Assembly: GCA_007694005.1 (NCBI GenBank)
Contig: RECN01000076.1
Span: 1 to 64,000, forward strand
Length of the DNA stretch: 64,000 nt
Reading direction: 5' to 3'
Origin: Spirochaetaceae bacterium
Lineage (GTDB): Bacteria > Spirochaetota > Spirochaetia > DSM-27196 > SKKC01
Shown in pieces: positions 42,126 to 50,829 of this stretch. The notes under the pieces were generated by a model that was given only the letters and a program-made list of their open reading frames with translations, ran no database searches and had not been told where the DNA came from. The position numbers were made by a program, and so were the translations under genes. Each line of letters begins with the position of its first letter. Position 1 is the stretch's first letter.

Positions 42126-43457
42126 ATGGTATCAGGTCCAATTGCTCTCGTGTTGCTGGTCGTGGCAGTCGTGCTGATCATATTCGGCACTGCAAAACTG
42201 CAGATGAACGCCTTCGTCGTCCTTATCGGCGTTGCGTTTCTGTATGGCCTCGCGGTAATGATGCCGCTGACGGAAATTGTCGATCGAATTACCGGAGGAT
42301 TCGGCGGTACACTCGGTGCGATCGGTATTGTGATCATATGTGGAACGATCATAGGCACAATACTCGAGAAAACCGGAGCGGCTATTTCCATAACGCAGGC
42401 AATTCTTAATGTCGTCGGGCAAAAACGCGCTCCGCTGGCAATGAGCTTCGCCGGTTTTGTCGTCTCGGTTCCGGTCTTTTGTGACTCCGGATACGTCATT
42501 CTCACCCCGCTGAACAAGGCGCTTTCGGTGCAGGCAAAGAAGTCAATGGCCATGATGGCCGTTGCGCTCGGTACAGGCCTACACGCGACCCACGCACTGG
42601 TACCGCCGACTCCGGGCCCGATTGCAGCGGCTCAGGAACTGAATGCGGATCTTGGCATGGTCATCATGCTGGGCCTTCTGGCCGCTCTGGTCAGCATGTT
42701 CGCAGGATATCTGTACGCCACGAAGGTCGCGGGAAAGTACGATCTCGGCACCGAGCTTGAGGAATCGTACGATGACTTGAAGGCGAAGTACGGTAAGCTG
42801 CCCGGCACAATGCACTCGATGCTTCCTCTGCTCCTGCCGCTTCTGCTGATCGTGATCAGCTCGATTGCCGCGCTTCCCGGACGCCCCTTCGGCGAAGGTG
42901 GTTTCTACAACCTCACACGTTTCCTCGGAGCACCTGCGACCGCACTTATCATTGGTGTGTTCATTGCTCTGACGCTTGTACCGAAAAAGTCACAGGCTGA
43001 AGCCCGCAGTGAATGGATAGGACAAGGTGTGAAAAACGCGGCTCTGATCCTTGCGATCACCGGTGCCGGTGGTGCATTCGGACGCATCCTTCAGGGTTCA
43101 CCTATGGTGGCCTTCATTTCGAGTTCCATGGAAGGTCTGCAGATCGGTCTGTTCCTGCCCTTCCTGATTGCCGTTGCGCTTAAAATCGCACAGGGAAGCG
43201 GTACCGTATCAATCATTACCACCGCCGCGATCATGGCGCCCCTTGTGCCTATCTTCGGGCTCAATCCGGTTCTGACCGTCCTTGCAATCGGATCGGGTGC
43301 TGTTGTCGTATCGCACGCAAACGACTCCTACTTCTGGGTCGTCACACAGTTTGCGGGGATGCCGGCTTCCATGGGGTATAAACTCTGGACCGTAGCGACG
43401 GGTATACAGGGCGTTGCCTCGTTCCTGTTCGTTCTGATTCTGTCGATTTTCATGTAG
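42126..43457 (+). CDS. GntP-family sugar-acid permease
   Basis: 443 residues with about twelve hydrophobic helices and GGAGGG before the start. GntP features: GFGGTLGAIGIVIICGTIIG near 60, VPVFCDSGYVIL near 117, ATHALVPPTPGPIAAA near 153 and SHANDSYFWVVTQF near 397. The family takes up gluconate, glycerate and related acids with protons. A terminator follows the gene, so the downstream reductase may have its own promoter or rely on read-through. Confidence 0.93.
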   Translation: MVSGPIALVLLVVAVVLIIFGTAKLQMNAFVVLIGVAFLYGLAVMMPLTEIVDRITGGFGGTLGAIGIVIICGTIIGTILEKTGAAISITQAILNVVGQKRAPLAMSFAGFVVSVPVFCDSGYVILTPLNKALSVQAKKSMAMMAVALGTGLHATHALVPPTPGPIAAAQELNADLGMVIMLGLLAALVSMFAGYLYATKVAGKYDLGTELEESYDDLKAKYGKLPGTMHSMLPLLLPLLLIVISSIAALPGRPFGEGGFYNLTRFLGAPATALIIGVFIALTLVPKKSQAEARSEWIGQGVKNAALILAITGAGGAFGRILQGSPMVAFISSSMEGLQIGLFLPFLIAVALKIAQGSGTVSIITTAAIMAPLVPIFGLNPVLTVLAIGSGAVVVSHANDSYFWVVTQFAGMPASMGYKLWTVATGIQGVASFLFVLILSIFM

Positions 43458-43473
43458 AATCAGTCCTTGTTTC

Positions 43474-43512
43474 GAGCGGGGCTCCGTAAAGGGGGTCCCG
43501 CTCTTCTTTTTC
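43474..43512 (+). terminator. Rho-independent terminator after the GntP gene
   Basis: GAGCGGG pairs with CCCGCTC, with further pairing inside, followed directly by a T-rich run (TTCTTTTTC). It lies 16 bp after the stop codon. Confidence 0.82.
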
Positions 43513-43561
43513 TTCATCCTGGGTGCCACCGGAGATGTATCGTTGTTCAGGAGGTTCTATC

Positions 43562-44452
43562 ATGCGAATCGGTTTTATCGGACTGGGTATTATGGGAAAG
43601 CCCATGGCAAAAAACCTCATAAGAGCCGGATATGACCTGCTGGTCTGCGACATCGGTCAGGATGCCGTAGCAGAGCTCGTAAAAGAGGGTGCCACGGCGG
43701 CGGACTCACCTCGAGACGTCGCAGCGGAAACCGAATTTATTATTACCATGCTGCCGAACTCTCCTGAGGTCAGGGATGTCGTGCTGGGAACGAAGGGAAT
43801 ACTGGAAACGGTGCAACCCGGTTCTATCGTTGTAGACATGAGCTCCATTGCGCCTCTGGTTTCGCAGGAAATCGCAGCCGTTCTCCGCGAGGAGCAGGTT
43901 GAGATGCTTGATGCCCCGGTGAGCGGAGGGCAGCCCAAAGCAATCGACGGTACGCTTGCAATCATGGTCGGGGGTTCCGAGCATGCCTTCGAACGCGCCC
44001 GTCCGGTCCTTGAGAAACTGGGGGCGTCGGTCGTTCGATGTGGTGACATCGGCGCAGGAAACGTCACCAAACTTGCGAACCAGATCATCGTTGCGCTGAA
44101 CATCGCAGCTCTATCAGAGGCAATGGTTCTTGCCACAAAGTCGAATGTCGATCCCGAGACGGTGTTCCATGCAATCAAAGGCGGCCTTGCCGGTAGTACC
44201 GTCATGAACGCGAAGATGCCGCTGATACTCCAGCGACAGTTCGAACCGGGGTTCCGTATTGAGCTTCACATAAAGGACCTGCAGAATGCTCTGGACACTG
44301 CCCACGAAGTCGGTGTCCCCGTCCCCTTGACCAGTCAGGTCATGGAGTTCATGCAGGCACTTAAAGTCGACGGAAAGGCAAAGGACGACCATGGTGGTCT
44401 CATACAGTTTTACGAGAAACTCGCGGGCCAGGAGGTACGCCCCAAGGTATGA
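43562..44452 (+). CDS. garR: 2-hydroxy-3-oxopropionate (tartronate semialdehyde) reductase
   Basis: 296 residues from 43562 with AGGAGG at ideal spacing; an upstream extension lacks this. It follows E. coli GarR closely: FIGLGIMGKPMAKNL, IITMLPNSPEV, DMSSIAPL, LDAPVSGGQPKAIDGTLAIMVGG, the catalytic Lys in GNVTKLANQ, and HIKDLQNALD. It reduces tartronate semialdehyde to D-glycerate, the substrate of the glycerate kinase two genes downstream. Its stop overlaps the start of a TPR gene (ATGA). Confidence 0.94.
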   Translation: MRIGFIGLGIMGKPMAKNLIRAGYDLLVCDIGQDAVAELVKEGATAADSPRDVAAETEFIITMLPNSPEVRDVVLGTKGILETVQPGSIVVDMSSIAPLVSQEIAAVLREEQVEMLDAPVSGGQPKAIDGTLAIMVGGSEHAFERARPVLEKLGASVVRCGDIGAGNVTKLANQIIVALNIAALSEAMVLATKSNVDPETVFHAIKGGLAGSTVMNAKMPLILQRQFEPGFRIELHIKDLQNALDTAHEVGVPVPLTSQVMEFMQALKVDGKAKDDHGGLIQFYEKLAGQEVRPKV

Positions 44453-45102
44453 TCAGACGCATCCGGGAAAGAATGAGACAACGGCGTGCACTTACGGCGT
44501 ACGCGGCCGGTGACTTCGAGCGCGCGGGAGCGCTGTTCAGAGCTATGCTCAAAGCGCATCCGGAGACACGCGGTATCCGCCATAATCTGGCGCTGACCTG
44601 CATCGCTCTGGAGCAGTACGAAGAAGCTGAGGAGATGCTGCTGACCGAGCTCGACTGGTACGGCGAGTATTATCCACGCCTGAGGGTGCTCGCAGACCTG
44701 TACTACGTTACCGGACGCCGGGAAGCCGCACACGAGTTCTACCGCAGGACACTCGCGAGCGAGGTACCCGATCATGACCGGCTGGTCATCGAAAAACGGG
44801 TGGAACTGACCGCGTCGGAGCAATCCTTCGCACTCGTCGCCGAAGCACACGCAGCGTTTTCCCGGGGCAACAGTCTCATGGCGAATGAAGACTGGGCAGC
44901 TGCGGTCCGGGAGTTCGAACATGCAGCCTCGCTGGACGTCACGAATATACACGCTCTGAACAATGCGGGAACGGTCTATCTGAACAACCTCGACCAGCCG
45001 GACAGAGCGGTCGAGCTGTTTCGACAGGCGCTTCGATGGTCGAAGCTTCCCTGGATAGGAAGAAACCTGAAACAGGCTGTGGCTGCATGCAGCCAGACCT
45101 AG
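44449..45102 (+). CDS. TPR-repeat protein
   Basis: 217 residues, all helical, with tetratricopeptide-like units (AYAAGDFERAGALFRAMLKAHPE near 22, ALTCIALEQYEEAEEML near 48, ALNNAGTVYLNNLDQPDRAVELFRQAL near 170). It has no signal peptide. The start overlaps the garR stop by four bases and the glycerate kinase gene follows by 25 bp, so it is embedded in a metabolic operon. Nothing in it suggests an enzyme; a scaffold or regulatory role is a guess. Confidence 0.8.
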   Translation: MIRRIRERMRQRRALTAYAAGDFERAGALFRAMLKAHPETRGIRHNLALTCIALEQYEEAEEMLLTELDWYGEYYPRLRVLADLYYVTGRREAAHEFYRRTLASEVPDHDRLVIEKRVELTASEQSFALVAEAHAAFSRGNSLMANEDWAAAVREFEHAASLDVTNIHALNNAGTVYLNNLDQPDRAVELFRQALRWSKLPWIGRNLKQAVAACSQT

Positions 45103-45127
45103 TCTGAAATACGCAGGAGATACCTTC

Positions 45128-46480
45128 ATGAACACACAGGCAATAAGCAGTATAGCCGAAGCTGCGCTCGAACGCGTTAACCCGCGGCGGATGATGACCG
45201 ACTGTCTGACGCTCACCGATGATATTTTGCACATCCGAACCGAAACGGATGAACGTTCGCTTGACCTGTCCCAGTTCAACAGTATCCTCGTTCTCGGTGC
45301 GGGCAAGGCAACGGCACGCATGGCCGCAGGTCTTGAGGATGTGCTCGGTGAACGAATCACGGATGGGCTTATTTCGGTCAAATACGGTCACGTCGAAAAC
45401 CTCCTGCGAGTACAGATCCGAGAGGCAGGCCATCCCGTTCCCGACGAGTCGGGTGTTAACGCAGCACAGGACATGGTTGCCCTGGCAGAAGAGGCAGATG
45501 AGAAAACGCTCTGTCTGGTGCTTATCTCAGGCGGCGGGTCGGCACTCCTGCCGCTTCCCCTCCGCGAAGCGGGTATAGAGGTGACGCTCGCTGACATGCA
45601 GGCGACGACCCAACTGCTTCTCCGAGCGGGAACCCCGATTCAGGAAATTAACTGCATTCGCAAGCACATATCAGGGATTTCCGGAGGGAGAATCTGCCGC
45701 AGTCTGTACCCGGCGACTACTGTCAGTCTGATTCTCTCGGACGTGGTCGGTGATGAACTCGAGAGCATTGCCTCAGGGCTGACGAGTCCCGATACGACGA
45801 CCTTCGCGGATGCGGTAGATATCGCACGGCGCTACGAAATCTACGACAGACTGCCGGAGTCAGTGCGTGAGGTTCTCGAACAGGGTGTTCGCGGCGATAT
45901 CGCCGAGACGCCAAAGCCCGGAGACGAGGAGTTTGCACGGATACAGAACATCCTGATCGGAACCAACGCCCTCGCGCTCGAGGCGGCCCGGAGTCGCGCT
46001 TTGGAGCTCGGGTACAACACCTTTGTGCTCACCTCGCAGCTGACCGGCGAGGCTCGAGAGATTGCGAAGTTTTTCGCGGGGATGGCTCGTGATCTTGTTC
46101 GCTCCGACATGTTCTGCGCAAGACCGGCCTGCATACTCGCCGGTGGCGAAACAACCGTAACGCTCAAGGGCTCGGGTAAGGGTGGACGCAATCAGGAAAT
46201 GGCCCTGGCGTTCCTTGGCGAAGTAGCCGCCCACCCCGACGCCTTCGACGGTGTGACCTTTCTCTCAACCGCAACGGACGGTAACGATGGTCCGACCGAC
46301 GCCGCCGGGGCCTTTGCGTCCGCCGAGCTGGCTCGGCGGGCGGCGGAGGCAGGGCTCTCGATAGCCGGGACGATAGAAGCGAGCGACTCGTACCATTTCT
46401 ACGAAAACATCGACGCTCTGTACAAAACGGGCCCGACCAATACCAACGTATGTGATGTACAGATTCTGATCGTCGAGTAA
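45128..46480 (+). CDS. Glycerate 2-kinase (GckA/TtuD, MOFRL family)
   Basis: 450 residues, the family's usual length, with AGGAG before the start. The DUF4147 part has LVLGAGKATARMA near 56, GGGSALLPLP near 137 and a LSDVVGDEL motif near 203. The MOFRL domain at the C-terminus has LAGGETTVTLKGSGKGGRNQEMAL near 340 and STATDGNDGPTDAAGA near 380. It phosphorylates D-glycerate to 2-phosphoglycerate, completing the route from the GarR product into glycolysis. Confidence 0.93.
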   Translation: MNTQAISSIAEAALERVNPRRMMTDCLTLTDDILHIRTETDERSLDLSQFNSILVLGAGKATARMAAGLEDVLGERITDGLISVKYGHVENLLRVQIREAGHPVPDESGVNAAQDMVALAEEADEKTLCLVLISGGGSALLPLPLREAGIEVTLADMQATTQLLLRAGTPIQEINCIRKHISGISGGRICRSLYPATTVSLILSDVVGDELESIASGLTSPDTTTFADAVDIARRYEIYDRLPESVREVLEQGVRGDIAETPKPGDEEFARIQNILIGTNALALEAARSRALELGYNTFVLTSQLTGEAREIAKFFAGMARDLVRSDMFCARPACILAGGETTVTLKGSGKGGRNQEMALAFLGEVAAHPDAFDGVTFLSTATDGNDGPTDAAGAFASAELARRAAEAGLSIAGTIEASDSYHFYENIDALYKTGPTNTNVCDVQILIVE

Positions 46481-46508
46481 GGCGTTTGTTCGGCTGAGAT
46501 CCGGGCGT

Positions 46509-47249
46509 CTACTGAGGCAGACTGCTTCTGGTATATAAGCGGTGAATCGTCTTGTTTATCCTGGGAACCGATCCTGCGTAGAGCCCTCCGATATAGCCGC
46601 CAACTTCCTCGGCTGAGAGCCAGTCGTCCACGATTTCGGTTTTTCGGTCGCGCGTCTTCACGGGGTTATAGACCATCAGCGAATGAATGCGAATGTCGGT
46701 TCCGCGTGCTTCCTGTTTCAGTACCCGGGCAGTCATGAGCTGGGCCGCGGCAGAAATGGATACGGCTCCTATCTCGGGCGCAATCAGCTCTGCGGCGCCA
46801 CCGTTAATCATTACGTAGACTCCCGTATGTCGCTCGTGCATCAGCGAAACAAGGGTGCGAACGCAGATGAAGTGTGTCTTGAGATTATCGTTAATTACCT
46901 GATCCCAGTGCTCGACCGGCATGTTGTGCAGGCTGTAGCCGTAGTACCAGCTGCCGAGACAGGCAACGCCCAGATCGACGCGACCAAAGCGATCGAGCAG
47001 TTCCTGGCGAAACACGTTCATGGAGTCAATGTTTCCGATTTCAGCGGGCATACACACCAGCTGGCCTTTTCCGTCGGCAGGGTCACCCGCGACGTCCTGA
47101 ACATACTCTTCCAGACGCTGCCGCTTCGCATCGTTACGATACGGCACCACTACCGTGGCACCGTCACGAACGAGCGAACGCACGACCCCTTCTCCTACAC
47201 TCCCGGTGCCACCGGCAACTACAGCCACACAATCGTTCAGTCGTTCCAC
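46509..47249 (-). CDS. SDR-family protein lacking the catalytic Ser-Tyr-Lys
   Basis: 246 residues, a classical short-chain dehydrogenase size, with the NAD(P)-binding AGGTGSVGEG near 12-21. The usual Ser, and the YxxxK, are not found: the strands read MINGGAAE and ISAAAQLM where S and Y...K are expected. It may bind a nucleotide without reducing a substrate, or use other residues. It points against the glycerate kinase (28 bp apart) and diverges from rdgB. Confidence 0.75.
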   Translation of the reverse strand: MERLNDCVAVVAGGTGSVGEGVVRSLVRDGATVVVPYRNDAKRQRLEEYVQDVAGDPADGKGQLVCMPAEIGNIDSMNVFRQELLDRFGRVDLGVACLGSWYYGYSLHNMPVEHWDQVINDNLKTHFICVRTLVSLMHERHTGVYVMINGGAAELIAPEIGAVSISAAAQLMTARVLKQEARGTDIRIHSLMVYNPVKTRDRKTEIVDDWLSAEEVGGYIGGLYAGSVPRINKTIHRLYTRSSLPQ

Positions 47250-47392
47250 AATATTCTCCCCCTACCAGCGTAACGGACGACTTCCGGATGTGTCTAATAA
47301 AAGGTCTGTATATCCCGACTACGAGAATTCTATTCCTTTCGATTTCGCGATGCATAGAAACTCAACCGAATCGTGCTACGGTAAAAAGCATA

Positions 47393-48025
47393 ATGAGATT
47401 CCTACTTGCAACGAACAATCGACACAAACACCGCGAGATGACTTCGATCTGCTCACCGCACGAAGTACTGCTTCCGGAGGACTTCGGCATACATTTCGAG
47501 TTCGAGGAAACAGGAGATACGTTTTTCGCAAACTCCTTCGGGAAAGCCCGGGCGCTTCTGCATCTCTTTTCGACACGCGTTGACCGCGACACGGCAGACC
47601 GCATTGACGCGGTTATAGCCGACGACTCCGGAATCTCCGTCGATGCCCTGAACGGTGCTCCCGGAGTGTACAGTGCGCGTTTCGGGATGTCTGAGGCTGG
47701 AGAACTGCTATCGCAGGAAGAACAGAACAACCTGCTTCTCGAGAAACTGAACGGAGTCACAGACAGGGCGGCTCACTATACCTGCAACATGACCGCAGCC
47801 CTCCCCTCCGACCGCTTCGTGTCGGTGCAGGAAACGTGGCTCGGCACAATCGCCTCGAAACCGACGCAGGCCGACGGAGGCTTCGGCTACGACCCGATCT
47901 TTCTTCTACAGGGCACGTCGACCTATGCCGCGGAGTTAACAGCGCAGGAAAAGCACCGCGTGAGTCACCGGGGAAAAGCCACACGCAGCCTGATCGCCGC
48001 GCTCGCAGCAATGAGCCGGGAGTAG
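47393..48025 (+). CDS. rdgB: XTP/dITP diphosphatase (RdgB/HAM1 family)
   Basis: 210 residues from 47393; a longer frame upstream has no support. Motifs: LLATNNRHKHREM at the N-terminus, VIADDSGISVDALNGAPGVYSARF near 78, GGFGYDPIF near 162 and KHRVSHRGKA near the end. It removes non-canonical purine triphosphates from the nucleotide pool. No Shine-Dalgarno is seen before this ATG; a TACGGT box about ten bases upstream could mean a leaderless transcript, but this is tentative. Confidence 0.92.
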   Translation: MRFLLATNNRHKHREMTSICSPHEVLLPEDFGIHFEFEETGDTFFANSFGKARALLHLFSTRVDRDTADRIDAVIADDSGISVDALNGAPGVYSARFGMSEAGELLSQEEQNNLLLEKLNGVTDRAAHYTCNMTAALPSDRFVSVQETWLGTIASKPTQADGGFGYDPIFLLQGTSTYAAELTAQEKHRVSHRGKATRSLIAALAAMSRE

Positions 48026-48066
48026 CGTCGGATACAGACCGTTTAACGGGTGTTTGCGGAGGTCAA

Positions 48067-49209
48067 ATGAGCGATATCCAGGGTAACAATGCGGGTAAAG
48101 GCATCTTCATAGCCTCCACCGGCCAGCATATTGGTAAGACGACAACATCACTGGGGATCTTTTCGGGGCTCATGAAGCGAACCGGAACGATCGGTTTCAT
48201 CAAACCGGTCGGTCAGGAGTTTGTAGATCTCGGGGCATCAGTTCGGGTCGATAAAGATGTGTTGCTCTTCCAGAAACGCTTCGGCCTGAAAGACCAGCTG
48301 GAGCATATGTCCCCTGTGATATTCCCCCGGGGATTTACCCGCGATTATGTGGATGAAAAGGTCGATCTTACCAGCATCGAACATCTGATTACCGACGCGT
48401 ATACAAAACTGACGGAGAACTCCGGGATCGTTCTGGCCGAAGGCACCGGTCACGTCGGTGTCGGCTCTATTGCCGACATCGACAACGCGAGAGTCGCCCA
48501 GCTTCTCGGGCTGCCGATGATACTCATCGCATCGGGTGGCTTGGGGTCGGCGTTCGATTCCCTGGCCTTGAACAAACACGCCTGTGACCGGTGTGGCGTC
48601 AGGATTGCCGGGGTCGTCTTGAATCGTGTTCGCGATGATAAGCGCGAAATGATCATAGACTATATGACCAGGGCGCTTTCCCGGTGGGGCGTCCCTCTGT
48701 TAGGAGCAATACCCTACAGTAAGACGCTCGCTGCCTTGCGGATAGACGATTACGCCCGATTATTCGATGTGCCGATTCTCGCCGGCCAGTCCCATCGCTA
48801 CCGTCATTTTGACCTGATCCGTCTGGTTGCCACCAGCAACGAGGTGTACGAGCAGCTCATTGAACCACGCCAGTTAACGATTACACCGGCCAGCCGCGAA
48901 GACATTATTAACTCGACCTTACTGAAACTCGATGAGTGGAAGCGATCCGGTGAACATCTGGAGTTGAAGCCGGGTATCATCCTTACCGGTCGCTACGAAC
49001 CTGATCCCAGTATCGTTAATCGCTTGATAGACGCCGACGTACCGGTGCTGTACACACCGCTCAACTCCTTTGATGTGATGAAGAAGATTACCGAGCACAC
49101 GGCGAAAATACACATCGAGGACACGAAGAAGGTAAATACGGCGGTCGATCTGGTCGAAAGCCACATTGATATCGACCAGCTGTTGACGATCGTGTCTTCC
49201 CAAAAGTGA
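48067..49209 (+). CDS. P-loop / DRTGG-domain protein
   Basis: 380 residues. The start at 48067 has GGAGG upstream; an open frame beginning inside rdgB is ignored. Residues 10-~225 form a BioD/Pta-N-like P-loop domain (STGQHIGKTTTSLGIF, then LAEGTGHVGVGSIADIDNARVAQLL and GVVLNRVRDDKREMI). The rest is a DRTGG domain (ILTGRYEPDPSIVNRLIDADVPVLYTP). Such proteins resemble the regulatory N-terminus of phosphotransacetylase; their activity is not settled. The putative AbiC-like gene starts seven bases after its stop. Confidence 0.85.
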   Translation: MSDIQGNNAGKGIFIASTGQHIGKTTTSLGIFSGLMKRTGTIGFIKPVGQEFVDLGASVRVDKDVLLFQKRFGLKDQLEHMSPVIFPRGFTRDYVDEKVDLTSIEHLITDAYTKLTENSGIVLAEGTGHVGVGSIADIDNARVAQLLGLPMILIASGGLGSAFDSLALNKHACDRCGVRIAGVVLNRVRDDKREMIIDYMTRALSRWGVPLLGAIPYSKTLAALRIDDYARLFDVPILAGQSHRYRHFDLIRLVATSNEVYEQLIEPRQLTITPASREDIINSTLLKLDEWKRSGEHLELKPGIILTGRYEPDPSIVNRLIDADVPVLYTPLNSFDVMKKITEHTAKIHIEDTKKVNTAVDLVESHIDIDQLLTIVSSQK

Positions 49210-49216
49210 GGTAGAT

Positions 49217-50158
49217 ATGCAGAAGATCGTCTATTATGTTGCGATCGGGATAGGAGCTGCATTCGCGGTAATCGGATTCAGTCTATTTATGATCTTCACC
49301 CTCTCGCCACAGGGCCTGTCCCACGCAGGACTTTCCGACATCGCATCTGCCTCTCATTTCGGACAGTTTATCGGCGGATTTCTCGGTCCTCTATTCAGTA
49401 TCGTTACCTCATTTCTTCTGTTCGCCACGCTCATAAATCAGAGTACGATCAACGGACGAGTCGCATTTGAGAGCAGCTTCTATAAAATGCTGGACTACCA
49501 TTTTCAGCATATCTCTTCGTTGATGGTGAAACACGTCAAAAACACCGAGTCCCAGTACGAGCCGGTTACCGGAAAGCGCGCGTTCATCGTTTTCAAACTT
49601 CACCTGGAGCGCTTACTCGAAATTGTGCGCCAGGCATCCGACGACCTGGAGCTGGCCCTGAGCGACGACGAAATAATCGATATAGCCTGCATAGCATTTT
49701 ATTATGGGATTCTGGATGAAAATCAGGATTTTCTCCTGGGAAAACTGAGAAGATATGAGAGTCATGAGGCGCTCGTTCAGTATCTGACGGCCTCGAAGAG
49801 GAGTCACCTGGAAAACGACAACGAGTACGTGGGCCGCGCGAATCAGACGAATCTCAGCAGCTATTTCCGGAACATGTATCACCTCATTAAGTACGTGGAT
49901 TCTCAACGAATCCTGTCTGCCAGAGAGAAGATTCGTTACGTCAACATTCTCAGGGCACAGCTTTCGGATTCAGAGCTGTGGCTCCTTTATTTCAATGTAG
50001 CGTCCCGCTTCGGAAAGAAGTGGCAGGAGAACGGGTATTTAATGAAGTACCGCCTGATCCGGAACCTGCCGTCGGGATTCTGTTATCCATTTGATCCGTC
50101 GGAGAAATTCCCCATGGAATATGTGGATTATGAACTGAGCAGCGCAGGTAAACCGTAG
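49217..50158 (+). CDS. Putative phage abortive-infection (PutAbiC-like) membrane protein
   Basis: 313 residues. Two membrane helices (about 4-27 and 47-70) come with the family-like text FGQFIGGFLGPLFSIVTSFLLFATLINQ, followed by a helical cytoplasmic domain with YFRNMYHLIKYVDS and ILRAQLSDSELWLLYFN. This matches my memory of the PutAbiC family (PF16872), named after lactococcal AbiC. It starts seven bases after the DRTGG gene and 40 bp before adk, so it sits in a housekeeping operon and not in a recognisable defence island. A defence role is a family-based inference. Confidence 0.7.
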   Translation: MQKIVYYVAIGIGAAFAVIGFSLFMIFTLSPQGLSHAGLSDIASASHFGQFIGGFLGPLFSIVTSFLLFATLINQSTINGRVAFESSFYKMLDYHFQHISSLMVKHVKNTESQYEPVTGKRAFIVFKLHLERLLEIVRQASDDLELALSDDEIIDIACIAFYYGILDENQDFLLGKLRRYESHEALVQYLTASKRSHLENDNEYVGRANQTNLSSYFRNMYHLIKYVDSQRILSAREKIRYVNILRAQLSDSELWLLYFNVASRFGKKWQENGYLMKYRLIRNLPSGFCYPFDPSEKFPMEYVDYELSSAGKP

Positions 50159-50198
50159 ACAGCACTTTTTTTGGAACCGTTTTTATATAGGAGTTTTT

Positions 50199-50774
50199 AT
50201 GTCAGGTAAGCACATTTTATTGTTTGGCCCTCCAGGGGCTGGAAAGGGAACGCAGGCTTCCAAACTGGTTACCCTGTTGCAGGTCCCGCACATATCCACA
50301 GGAGATATGTTCCGGGAGAACATCAAGAACGAGACTGAACTGGGGGTACTGGCGAAGTCGTATTCCAGTCAGGGCAAACTGGTTCCCGATGAAGTTACGA
50401 TTGCAATGGTGAAAGATCGGCTTTCGCGCAGCGACGTCAAGACAGGCTTTCTGCTCGACGGATTTCCCCGATCAGTTCCCCAGGCTGAAGCCCTCCACGC
50501 CATTCTTGAAGAAATCGGTCTGCCGATTGACCATGTCGTCAACATTTCTGTCAGCGATGATGATATCCGGTCCCGTCTGGCAAAACGGGCAGGAATCGAA
50601 GGCCGGGCCGACGATGCTGATCCGAAGGTCATACAGAACAGACTGGACACGTACAAGTCCCAGAGTGAGCCCTGTCTCGATTTCTACCGACCGAAGGGTA
50701 TTGTCCGCGACGTCGATGGAATCGGATCAATTGACGAAGTATTTGATCGGATAAAACTCGTCCTGAATTATTAA
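50199..50774 (+). CDS. adk: Adenylate kinase, short-LID form
   Basis: 191 residues with TAGGAG before the start. P-loop GPPGAGKGTQ, STGDMFRENI, LDGFPRSVPQAE and the arginines of RLAKRAGIEGRADDADPKVIQNRLDTY are clear. The LID is the short type without the zinc finger-like insert of many bacterial enzymes (about 215 residues). It converts ATP + AMP to 2 ADP. It closes the DRTGG - AbiC-like - adk run. Confidence 0.94.
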   Translation: MSGKHILLFGPPGAGKGTQASKLVTLLQVPHISTGDMFRENIKNETELGVLAKSYSSQGKLVPDEVTIAMVKDRLSRSDVKTGFLLDGFPRSVPQAEALHAILEEIGLPIDHVVNISVSDDDIRSRLAKRAGIEGRADDADPKVIQNRLDTYKSQSEPCLDFYRPKGIVRDVDGIGSIDEVFDRIKLVLNY

Positions 50775-50829
50775 GCGGCCCGGTTTTCCACCACTGCAAT
50801 AACAGGCAACTCTGTTATACTGTTATGCA

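Noticed and set aside
47836-48066. Upstream extension of the DRTGG protein overlapping rdgB
   Set aside because: The extra residues are a shadow of rdgB in another frame; GGAGG marks 48067.
49217-50158. Prophage or defence island around the AbiC-like gene
   Set aside because: No integrase, phage structural gene, attachment repeat or composition change is visible; the neighbours are housekeeping genes.
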